Shown here piece after piece: positions 1 to 10,700 of a stretch of DNA of 64,000 nt (position 1 is the stretch's first letter; each line of letters starts with the position of its first letter). Position numbers and translations under genes: made by a program. The DNA is from Zingiber officinale. Taxonomy: Eukaryota > Streptophyta > Magnoliopsida > Zingiberales > Zingiberaceae. The stretch spans positions 31,792,636 through 31,856,635 of the forward strand of contig NC_056002.1 in NCBI RefSeq assembly GCF_018446385.1. Reading direction: 5' to 3'. The notes under the pieces are model-generated. The model saw nothing but the letters and a program-made list of their open reading frames with translations, did no database searches and was not told the DNA's origin.

Positions 1-1200
1 CCTTATTTGTAGTTATCTATAATGTTTAAAAGAGATATTTTAATTTTGATAAAATTTTTTCTTTTTTGTAACCATGATTTAAAAAAAGAAGTTTTAATTA
101 ATCTTCCTTTTGTAGTTGTCTCATGTTTTAAAAGAAGATTAATTTTAAAACTTTCTTTTGTTGCCATGTACAATAGGAAATTTAAAATAGAGATTTTAAT
201 TGTTGTTAAAATTTTCTTTTTTAAGGGGAGGTCACAAATAAGGAAGTTTTAATTATGTTTAAAAATTTTCCTTTTTGTCATGACCAAGGATTATAAAAGA
301 GAAGGAGAGGGTGCCTCATGAGACATACAACCTTATTCTCTCCTTTCTTTTCCTTGGTGTGGTTGGCCCTTCCTCCTTCTCTCTTCTCTCTTCATAGGCC
401 TGCAACACACCATCCTTTCTTCTCTTTCTTTCTTCTTTCTAAGGTCGGCTCATCTCTTCTTGGTGGCCGAAACTTGAAAAGAATTGGAGAAGACTCTATC
501 TTGGTAGTCGGTTACTTGAAGAGAAGAAGAAGAAGAAAGTTTCCTATTTTGGCATCCCTTGGTGGCTCAAGAGTCTTGGAGGAAAAGAAGGAGCTTGGGT
601 GGATTTCATCTTGGTAGATCGTCTCCCACATGACGTCGAAGAGAAGGAGATAAATACAAGAGAAGAGGTCTATAAACTACAAAGAAATGTATAACTAGTT
701 ATTTGTTTCGCATCATAACTAGTCCATGTTCTTTGTATAGATCTTAAAAATCAACACAAGAGGCTACTCGATTTAGGTTATCGTTTTTGTTATCGATTTT
801 ATTTTTTGATTTCATATTTCGATATTGTACTCTATTGAGGTCTCAGTAATTAAACTTAATTTCGTAAGAAGTTAAATATATGATTTCTTCAAAGACTTTG
901 TCTAGGAAGTGGATGCTCCCATACCCAAGAAGACCTAGTGTCTCATGTTTAACCAGGAAGTCGATCTTTGAAATAAATATTTAATTAACTTCTGTAATAT
1001 AGTTTAACTTATAAGAACACATCGATTAAACTTGGAGTAAAATATTAAGTATCACTTCGAATTCAAGTTTAACTTAAGAGGATAATTTGGATTAATATTG
1101 TTAAGCATCGTTTGCAATCCAAATTTAACTTCAGTAGAGCATATGGGTAGCTATGATAGTTCTATACTTGTACAAATTTTTATATTGGGGAACTAGAACG
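1..1200 (+). mobile_element. LTR-like remnant of a retrotransposon (unassigned)
   Basis: No host gene is visible. The stretch from about 290 to 1200 reads like plant copia LTR/leader sequence: a CT-rich leader with GAAGAAG runs (about 340-660), a basic low-complexity reading frame that resembles no protein, then paired AT-rich segments ending in a 'tatagcaaccaacag' type tail near 1218-1232. It abuts the minus-strand copia fragment at 1258. The first 290 bases are AT-rich with repeated 'gttttaatt' words. The family assignment is inference from general style; no LTR ends or duplication were found. Confidence 0.35.
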
Positions 1201-1257
1201 GTGTCCGGGTATAGCAACCAACAGTGACAACACGCTTAGCGGTAGAATTCAACTCAT

Positions 1258-2366
1258 CTATTCGCCACAAAGTCGCTTGCTCTTTTTGTTCAAAGATACT
1301 TTTCTTTTGTTTGTCTTTTGATCTTTTGGAGCTTCAAAATCATATTTGATTATTAATAAAACTTCAAAGTCGGTTTTAAAAAATATCTCCATTCGCTTTT
1401 TCCATAGGGTGAATTTTCCCTTAAATTTTGGCGGGTATATACTTGGTCTGGCCATTGTCTTGTTTGCTTCGGTCAGCGATTAGTCTTTTTGAAGTGATTG
1501 GGCTCTGATACTACTTGTTAATCCCAGTGGGGCTGGCTAGAGGGGGGTGAATAGCCTGTAATCAGAGTTAGAAGAATCTCTTGTTATTTGAACAAAGAAA
1601 GGATGCAATATTAATTAAGCAATTATAACTTTAAAGAAGAACATCATAAGAGGAAATAAGTAAGAAGACTACAGTATTTTTACTTGGTTATAATTTAGGT
1701 GGTTGTTAATCCAAGGTAGATGAAAGCTCACTAAAATTCTCCTTCGTTGAAGGCAAAGAAGCCTCTTACACTCTTTAATAGCTCAGAAATATACTAGAAA
1801 ATGAATAAAGAAATTGTTATTTAATTCCTAGCTCTAGGTGCCTTTTTATAGCTCATGGAAAATTTTATCGGTGGCTTGAAGGTGCCTCCAAGATAGTCCA
1901 AAGCACCTTCAATGAGACAAGTTTTATTGCCAAATATAAAACTTTACCTTTAGCTAACGATTATTGAAGGCGCATTCAATAGGCTGTATGGCACTTTCGA
2001 TATTGTTCATGCGAGGCACCTTCTAAGCCATTGAACGCGCCTTCCATGAGGCAGATCAACCTTTTAGCTGATCTTTGTTTGCTTAGGTGATGCTCCGATT
2101 AACTGGAGTTGAGCTCACCCGAACCTAATTCCGACCTTCTCCTCGAGCAAGTTTCCTCCCCATTTTCTCATCTCTTGAATATCACGCACGTCCTTATTGT
2201 CCACCGGTGTACTCTTCCATAGCTCCTCGTCCCTCGGATGCACCGAGCCCGTTGACTCCTTTCCCATGATATCCTTCTAGTCCGCTGCGTCTTCCGCTCG
2301 ACTTCTTGTGCTCCTAAGTTTCTGCACACTTAGACATAAGACATTAAATACAAATAGAACCTAACA
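1258..2366 (-). mobile_element. Ty1-copia fragment: LTR, primer-binding site and start of gag
   Basis: On the minus strand the order is LTR (2366-1516, about 850 bp, starting TGTTAGG and ending TTAACA), then a primer-binding site of the initiator-Met type (GTATCAGAGC, 1515-1502), then the start of gag (1455-1258). The gag peptide begins MARPSIYPPKFKGKF and has the KxxxKMExFFK pattern of copia UBN2-type gag, so SIRE/Maximus or a near relative is likely. Only the 5' end of the element remains; the rest is lost. It is broken and old. The LTR contains repeats of GGCACCTTC-like words at 1880-2050. Confidence 0.6.
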
Positions 2367-2568
2367 TAACTTGTTTGACTACGTCAAAACTATAATGGGG
2401 TACTTACAGGCTTGCCTTTGAAACAAGAATCTGAGATCTAGAAGTCAACTGAGTTTATAAGGAAATTTGCTTTACACTTATCTTTTGTATGTATAAGAGA
2501 TGAGCATGCTTGTGTAAATCTGACCAGAGTTATTACTGTCCGACTATATGAAGGAGGATTGTCATGTA

Positions 2569-3148
2569 TAGGGGTGGCAATTCAGTTCGTGTTCGGGTTC
2601 GGGTTCGGGTTGACAGGTTGGCGGATTGGCAAATGACAACCTGAACCCGACCTGATTATTAATTCGGGTCAAACTATTCAACCTGAACCTGATCTGTTTA
2701 TTTGCACTTGACCCGAACCCGACCCGTTTGACCCGTTTAACCCGTTTAATCCGTTTGACCCGTTTGACCTGAACATGACTTGAATTCAATAAAAAAAAAT
2801 TTATATATTAAATTAAAAATTAAAAATAACATTTATCTACACAAATTGAAAATCCATGTCATAAATGATAAACCATAGCAACATTGCAACCAATAGCACA
2901 TCTCTATATTTAGGGTTTTTAACTTTTTTAAATTTGTAATTTTAGTTTAAATTTATAATTATTTATAAATGAGTTTGCGGGTTGTAATTGGGTCATTTCA
3001 GGTTGAACCGAACCCGACCTGTTTATTAATTGGGTCAATTCGGTCAACCCGATTTCGACCCGAACCCGAAACTACCCAACCTTAACCTGATTTTTTCGTG
3101 TTCGGTTCGGGTCGTATTTTCGTGTCAGGTCAAAAATTGGCACCCCTA
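2569..3148. mobile_element. hAT-type MITE, 580 bp, perfect 8-bp target duplication
   Basis: The termini are TAGGGGTGGCAA and, at the other end, TTGGCACCCCTA, so the terminal inverted repeats match over 12 bp with one mismatch. The direct repeat GTCATGTA flanks both sides exactly (2561-2568 and 3149-3156). The subterminal regions are dense in short GTTCGG/CCGAAC words in both orientations, and the middle is AT-rich. Eight-bp duplications and such subterminal repeats are standard for non-autonomous hAT elements. A reading frame rich in VKR across the CCCGTTTGA words is not a gene. Confidence 0.9.
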
Positions 3149-3156
3149 GTCATGTA

Positions 3157-6100
3157 AGGAAAACCCGTAGGGTCATTAGTAACGATCGGTCATATGCTAA
3201 AAGACTTATCTTGATTAGGAAGTGAGTCCCTTTGTTCTAGCCGGACTTATGACGGGTCGGATCTATGATAGGTCAAACTTCCCAAACTTGGTCGGTTATC
3301 GATTGCTCGGATATATGAGATGTCTTAATACAAGAATGGGACACTAGGTCCCTTAAGTCCGACCGATTTCAGGGTCGGTAGGTCGTCTCATTATGAAAGC
3401 CTTAGCCTTGAGCGAAGGTTAAAGTCCTATTGAGACTAATATGTTGGCTGTCACTTCCCCTTGACTTTGACGGTCACATCACCTTGACTTTGAGTACCAC
3501 ATTATACCAAGTCCACCCGTAACATTCCGTATCAAACATAATCTTATAGGGATTAGTATAACCCCATTCTTCTTAATTTAAAAACAAACTCAAATTTTTT
3601 AAGAAACTATAAATATATATGGCTTAAAAAATGATTCAACTATAAACATACTCATGAAAGTTCAATGAGTACTATTGTCCATAAAAAAAAATCACATCGA
3701 GAATGGAACAAATCTCTTGGAAAATTTTGAGAAATCACACATGTACATTAATTAAAGTATAGCAAATTTTAATTCGATGCATTAAAAATTAAACAACATA
3801 ATAATTAATGTTCATCAAAAGCATCAATTAAAGTAATGAAATTTATTAAAAAATTTCATCAACAATATGACACTTACATAGACTAAACGAGGTTTATTGT
3901 TGTCTCCTTCTATTCTCCAGCCGATATCAAGAGAAATCGGCAGCCGCAAGTGGAGTTGGAACGAAGAGAAAACATTGATTTGGAGAGTTAGGACTTCTTT
4001 ACACTAAATGAATAATAATCGGACTCTAATTTATATTTTTTAGAGCCACATGCACATAATATATTACTTCCGTCTGATATTTGCAAAGCAATTAACGATA
4101 GATATCGATATATTCTCTAAAATAAAAACTAATGGTGGAAGATATAAATGGGTACCGAAATATTTTAGCAGAAAAAATTAGAAATAATAGGGATATAATA
4201 ATGTATTTCCCATAAAACTGCTGCAGCCTATACTATCCGTGGATGAAGATCTGACCGTTCAAAAGGGACAGCAGCTAATCTTGATGCATTATTTACCCCA
4301 TTTTGCTAATCTTAAAGTCGGCTCGGAGCCCTGTTTACTTACACGCCCGAAGAAGAGCACATAGATGAACCAGTTTGAAAGCTTTGAGCTCTGTTTAAAA
4401 TTAATTAATTAATTAAAAAAATAAATCAAATTTAAATAATCATTTCAGCAACTTGATTAATTTTAATTTTAATTATTTAAATTTAAGATTTAAGAACAGG
4501 GTCATTTGAAAAATAGATAAACTACAAAGAGTTAAATAAAAAATTCCTGCCGATTTTAGCTAGATTTGCGGGGCCGCCTCCACCGTCGGACAACGGCTGA
4601 CCGAGGGAATCTGAGTAATCGACCAATCAGCAGCTGGCTCGTTTCGCTGGGGCCCGCAATAAAAAAGTTGTTATAAAAATATAATTAATTATTTAAAAAA
4701 AATCACATTCCAACTAAATTAGCACTTAGCTTAATAATCACATAAATGAAACTTTCCCAAAATGTATTTACATGAATTCAAACATTCAACTCAAGGGAAC
4801 TCGCAACTCAATTCGACTCGATTGTGACCTAATGTTAGACTTACGACTTACGCATAACCAAAAACATGTCTCGCACCAATTAATTCCTTGTCCAATATCT
4901 ATATATCAACTTAAATCGTCTCGATAGATTTTTGAACTTTTCTTCTTTGCTTCTTCCTATGAGTCAATCCTTACGCATGTGATGTACTAGAGCATGTCCT
5001 TGTTTCCACCAAACTAAAGGGGGGCAAAGGGTGGTCTCCTTTTGATGCTTCCATTTCGCAAACATCCTTTTCTATTAATTATATCGACCGAGGCGCTTTA
5101 AATTGAGCCTTCGAGCAACAATATCTCGATAGATTTCTCGAAGAATAAACATGATTTGCTTTCTTGTGGTGGAGGCCGTTTGGGAGGCTATGGGAAAGAA
5201 TAATGATATTGGGTTAGGCAATTGATGTAACAAGCATACACATGATAAGTTTCTTGAATACAAAGGTGGTGGTGGTGAGACATTGAGAGAAAGATGTTTA
5301 TCGATTCAATGATTCAAATAAAGAGAAGTTTGATTAGGGTTTTCGTTTTCCCTAAATAGCAATAGAAGGGATAAAGATAAGTAAAAAAGTTTGATTAATT
5401 GGATTAGGATTTTTTTTGAATAGTAATTGGATAAGGATAAGGTTATAAAGATGCCTAACTTCATCAACACTGTTCAACTTTGAGGGAAAAAAGAACAAGA
5501 ATTTAGTATTGCTATTAAAAACTATATTTAAAAGATGGTACTCTAAAGTATTGTCCTGTATTACATTAAAAATGTACTTTTAGCTAAATAAGTAAATAGG
5601 TGTAGTAGGATTTCATAAGGAATGAGGGATAGTATCCAATATGATTTTGTATGATTTTTATTATATCATATTCTCAAAGTTATCACTAGCAATGATAAAT
5701 AGATACATGTTCTTTACCGATTTATCATATTCTTAAAATTGTCACAATCAAGGATAAACAAGTATATGTCCTTAAAGTCACGGATTTAAAAGTTAAAATT
5801 AGATGAAAATATACTATTATTGAAAAGTTCAGTTGAAAATTGAGTTAATTAATATTTTATAGATTCAATTAGCTTAATTTTTATTAAAATGCTTAGTTAG
5901 TTCGGTTTATTTTCAAACTTTATCGTTGTATTTGGTATTCCCCTCCTCACATACCTCAAACAGTAGCCAACCTAACAAAGAGCAACCATAGATTCCAAGT
6001 GACAGCGATGCAACATCAGCATCTGACCTCAGTAACCCTTCAACTTCCCCCCTTTCCTTTCAAAACCACAGCACTGCTTCGATCCTCCACATGCAAAACC

Positions 6101-6300
6101 TAGTTAGGCCTGCCCCCCTTGCTGCTCCAAGCAGCACAAGCATGTCCACAAGGCAACTAAATTAAGCCTCCACTTCGTCCACTCCGAATTTTTCTCCACC
6201 AAAAAGAAAAGGGCAGCAGTGCAATGCCCCTTTGGTCTTTGCTCCTCGAGGGAGACAAGGCCAACGCATGCATATCTCTCATGACTTGGACTGCACCACT
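3157..6300. other. Intergenic, no gene recognised
   Basis: 3157-3540 has GGTCGG/CCGACC-rich text like an old LTR remnant and forms the flank into which the hAT MITE inserted. 3540-4560 and 4660-5950 are AT-rich without a convincing coding frame. A 62-aa minus-strand frame at 5075-5263 shows no family features. 5950-6300 is the GC-richer upstream flank of the SAUR gene. Confidence 0.6.
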
Positions 6301-6306
6301 AAGCCC

Positions 6307-6313
6307 TATATAT
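6307..6313 (+). promoter_or_regulatory. Probable TATA box of the SAUR gene
   Basis: TATATAT lies 44 bp upstream of the SAUR start codon, which implies a very short 5' leader, as is common for SAUR genes. No other TATA-like word is as well placed between 6150 and 6357. Confidence 0.55.
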
Positions 6314-6356
6314 GTTTTCATTCCGTGCGCCGAGCTGAAGCAAACAGGAAGGTGGC

Positions 6357-6656
6357 ATGGGGAAAGGTGTGCTCAGGAGTGCAGCCAGGGCCCTGTCCTG
6401 GCCCAGGGGCAGCAAGACGACTTGTTCGGCCGAGGTGCCGGAGGACGTGAAGGAGGGGGAATTTGCAGTGGTGGCGGTGTGGAATGAGGAGGCAACCAGG
6501 TTTGTGGCCTCACTCAGCTGCCTGTCAAACCCTGTGTTTCTGAGGCTGCTGGAGCTGGCAGAGGAAGAGTTTGGGTTTCAGCAAGAAGGGGCACTTACTG
6601 TTCCTTGCAAGCCTTCAGAGCTGGAGAGGATCATCAAGGGGATTAAGAATTTTTAG
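6357..6656 (+). CDS. SAUR family auxin-responsive protein
   Basis: A single-exon 99-aa protein. The SAUR domain spans roughly residues 25-95: the VPEDVKEGEFAVVAVW segment corresponds to the usual VPKGHFAVYVG start, followed by RFVASLSCLSNPVFLRLLELAEEEFGF and GALTVPC, which are the family's diagnostic blocks. SAURs bind and inhibit PP2C.D phosphatases at the plasma membrane and so favour proton-pump activity and cell expansion; that role is family knowledge. The start at 6357 gives the normal SAUR length and an MGKG start; no upstream in-frame ATG extends the domain. The usual YVG is replaced by VAVW, so this is a divergent clade. SAURs often lie in tandem arrays, but none of its neighbours here is another SAUR. 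Confidence 0.9.
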   Translation: MGKGVLRSAARALSWPRGSKTTCSAEVPEDVKEGEFAVVAVWNEEATRFVASLSCLSNPVFLRLLELAEEEFGFQQEGALTVPCKPSELERIIKGIKNF

Positions 6657-7799
6657 TTTTTTTGTTTTGTTTTGTTTTGTCTTGTCTTTGATTTTGTGTG
6701 TCTGTGTTTAGGGTTGTTTGGTTAGAATTGACGGGAGATTACTTGTAGAACTGTAATATGAAGATTGATCATGACTTTGTAGTTCTCTGTTTCATTTCAG
6801 GTGTTTTAATTTGAAGGTTAGGTTTAAGGATTATAGAGCTCAATAGGGTTGCACGGTTAGATTGTTTCATTGCATCACGTTTAAGGCAATAGAAATGGCT
6901 GCTATAAGAGATGGGCACACAACAAAAGATAGACTTGGATGGAGTAAGAAACTCATGAGCACCCTACTATCAACTGTTAATTTCAGTACAAGAAAACTTA
7001 CTCTTATATGTGAACGAACGAAAGTGACCATTCGAAGAGTAGATAATCCTTCATGCCAGACAAATCTTGAGGTGTCTCAAGATATTATACACAGCATCGA
7101 GATGAGGATTGTAAAAGACCTGCAGAAGATATCTGGTCACACCGAGTAATACCTGAGATCATCATCATCCTAACACATTTGGCTCAATTGGGCTGCATAT
7201 GGTCCTAGCTAGTTAAAAGAACAACTCAACTCCAAGCATTATGCTACAATTGCTTTTCTATGGCGAGTTGATCAAGTTTCAAAATCAGTTAAATCCAATT
7301 CTAAGTTGCTGACAGCAGCAACAGTTTGAAGAACGATTGAAGTCAGAAGAGCTTTAATATTTTGGACAGCCTAAACCCTGTTTTACCTAGTTAACGGTTG
7401 GAGAGCACAGAGAACCAACAGAGCAATACACTGAAGACAATGGCATGAGATAACCAGATACCATAAGCAAACAACTGAGAAATGTTAAAGTGATTGGGTA
7501 GCAATCTCCGAAGAAAGTTCTGACACGGTTCTGACACAGCATATTTACATGTTACATGAGCGAGCAACTTCTGAAAGTCTAGGTTTCAACTGACACTGAG
7601 CGGAAACGAAAAACCCCTTGGCTGGCTTACCTATACAGAACATGGAAGTCTCTCTGTTTCCCCACGGTCATCTGAATCTGCTGAAGTCTTTGGTTGAAGA
7701 TATTTGAGATACGATAGATGCCACCCAAAGCGAGAAAAGAACAGCGCACACCAAAGCTACACCACCACCAAACTAATTGGAATGATTCGGCACTTAGTG

Positions 7800-10700
7800 T
7801 CATCTGTATCGAAAGTTCATGTCAAATCCAGGACCAAACATACTGGGAATGTGGCCTGCAGCTGCAGGGTGGGCATGCTTTTGATTAGCTCTCATCTCCA
7901 TCTCCATCAGCCTTTGAAATGCATCTGGATGATTGCCACCGCCTCCACCACCAACAAATGCTCCTGCATTTGGCGATAAGATATCAAAATTTATAGAGGT
8001 CATTCCAAAATTCAAAATCAGAAAATAATCCATAAAAAATGCAAAGTCTGCTTAAACCTTCCTAGCTATAAGCAACAAACAAAGGTTTCATGCAGGCTGC
8101 AGCAACAAGATTTACATAATAAGGTTATAGGGTAAAGTTATATGTAAGAGTTTGGGGGTATTTACCTCATGAGGGAAATTTGAATGCAAAAATCACATAG
8201 TCATGCACAAATCTTTAAAAGAAATCGTGTAATTTCTTTTTAGAATTTATTTTCAATGTTATTTGAGTTATGAATTGATTGGGTTCATAAGCGGCACATA
8301 TTTCAAGTACCAATAAATTGAAGAATTTAATGATCCAGTGAACACAAGAATGGGAGTGAAAATTACCTGGTATTCCCATTCCGAAACTACCATAGTTAGA
8401 CTGCTGATGTGGTAATGCAATGTTATGCATATTGTTTGTCTCTGGTACAAAGCTTTGCACGTGATTTATCTGATGAGGTAATTGCATACCTCCTGAAAAC
8501 CCTTGATGGGGCAATTGCTGTGGGAAGTTTCCTGGAATTGGCAACTGCTGTATCAAGTGATAAGAAGCAGGATCAATGTGTGGGGCATTAACATGGTAAC
8601 TATTATGCGGAACAAGATTTTCAAGAAAATTTTGAGGGTCATGAAAATTCTGTTGGGGGTTAACATGCTTCATATGCTCATCCCCATTAGCGAGATGATT
8701 CAACAATGGGTGTAGAGGAATAGCGTGGTTGACGGTATGAGATAATGTCCTTCCCTGCAAATGATGATGAAGAGCACCAGCATTTACCAGGTCACGGGGC
8801 CTCTGAAAAGAGCCATCCAACATGGTTGTTGGAATATCTTCTGCACCTCTTGGAATGGCATTACGCAAACTATCCTTAAGATGTCCTTCATTCATTTTGG
8901 AAAACAGCTCCTCATTTTTACGTGTATTAGGAAAGGAAAGAGAATCTGAGGTTGCAGATTCCAGAGCATCGTTATCAATAATCAAACTTTGTTCACCTGG
9001 CAAATGAAAGTTGACAACTTTCTCGTCAAAAGAGACAGTGCCTAGAGGTAGTGTGTCACTGTGATGAACAGGTTTATTTGGCTGATAATCTCCAGAACTA
9101 GAAGAAAAGAAACTACCATCAGAATGTGGAACGGGAAATCCAGCCGATGATTGGAAGGCATAAGTGTTGGTTCCACCATCTGCCACTCTCTGTGTAGAAA
9201 CAGGTGCTTGAGCCGATTGAAGCTCGTTCATAAATGCAGCCCCGAACAATGTTTCAAGAGTCAGGGTCTTATCTGAGCAGGATGGTGCCTCAACAATGCC
9301 CTTATCAGGAACTGGATAATTCAAAGAACTTTTACCAGTCAAAGACAATTTATCAAAGAAATCAACACCTACACAAGTCCCCGACACCGTCTCTTCTTTT
9401 TTTGTTCCCCTTTGCAACAAAGAAAGAAGATGTTGCGAAACATGCTCGTCAATATCAGATTTTGGATGTTCTGATTTTCCACCTGTTCTTGTCTCAGGTT
9501 CCTGTACCGTATGCTGTAGACTTGGCCCCCCTTCAATATCAGCCAAGATTGACTGCTCAAGGTCCTCACATGTAAGTACAACAGGACTTGAATTCAGCTT
9601 ATCAACTTGATGATATTGTTCAGAGATCCCAATTTCCGAAACAGTTGTAGGAGACACATCAAATTTGAGTGTAGTATTAGTTATATCAGTACTGCCTGGT
9701 TTCCCGGGTTCAAATACATTGGCATGAGAAACTGTAAAATTTGATGAGCCAACTTTATCATTATTCACAATCAATGAAAGTAAATTCTTTGATGAAAAAT
9801 CTTCTGATCGCCTGTTTTCTGTGTGCACAAAAAAATTATACTATTAGCTTAACTCTCAAATAAAACACACACACACACACACAAAATCTACAAGTTATGC
9901 CTTCCAGGTTTACCTTCCTCAACAAACCAACTTGCAAACTTAGAAGATACAGAAACTGAAGATGTCCATGGTTCTTCATCCGTCTTAAGACCCTGATTCT
10001 GAGCAATAGAACAGTAAGTTGGTCGCTGATGTATACGTGTCTGTATTTCATGTTCTAAACAAGGATCACACTTTCCATAAGTAGTCAACCAACCAAACTA
10101 AACAAAATAAGAGTTTTGTATTCAAAATCTCCCAATGTGACTAAAAACAAGTGCTCAATTAAATCAATCCAAATGCTGGGTTTGGGCTAGTTCGTTCCTC
10201 CCAACTATGCTACTACATGTGAGAGTATCGAAGAGTAAAACTATAGTCAGTGTGTTGCTAAAGGCTTAATGTGTTGAGAACTAAACAACCATCAAAATAA
10301 GAGATGTGTAGATTTACTGAGAAAGTAGGACAAATGAACAAAAAGAAGAGAAGAGTTCAAAGAATATAAATGGTATTAGTTTATTTATAGGAAAACACTT
10401 ACAGAAGAGGAAGCAGATGAGCTACCATAAGTTTGTAGAGAACCACCGAGTAACTTTTCAAGAATAGAGACAGAACTGTTCTGCACAAATGAATTTGTAA
10501 CAACATAATTCTCTTTTTTCTCATCAAAAACATCATTTATTATGGCCACTTCCCCAACTTCATTAACATTCTGAAAATTAGGTCTCTTAGATGAGAGGTT
10601 ATCAACTTCATGTTTTCTAATGCTGTCATCAAAGTAGGCATCTAATTGTTGTCCCTTTTCCTGATCATTATAGGTGTTATCAAGATGTTTGTTGTCGACA

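Noticed and set aside
6862-7149. 95-aa frame downstream of the SAUR gene
   Set aside because: No domain, no promoter, ordinary frame length by chance in this base composition.
8215-9828. 537-aa minus-strand frame read as a complete gene
   Set aside because: It is mostly exon 9 of the CBE1-like gene (9818-8367); its last part reads through the donor at 8367 into an intron and its first Met lies in the intron before the acceptor.
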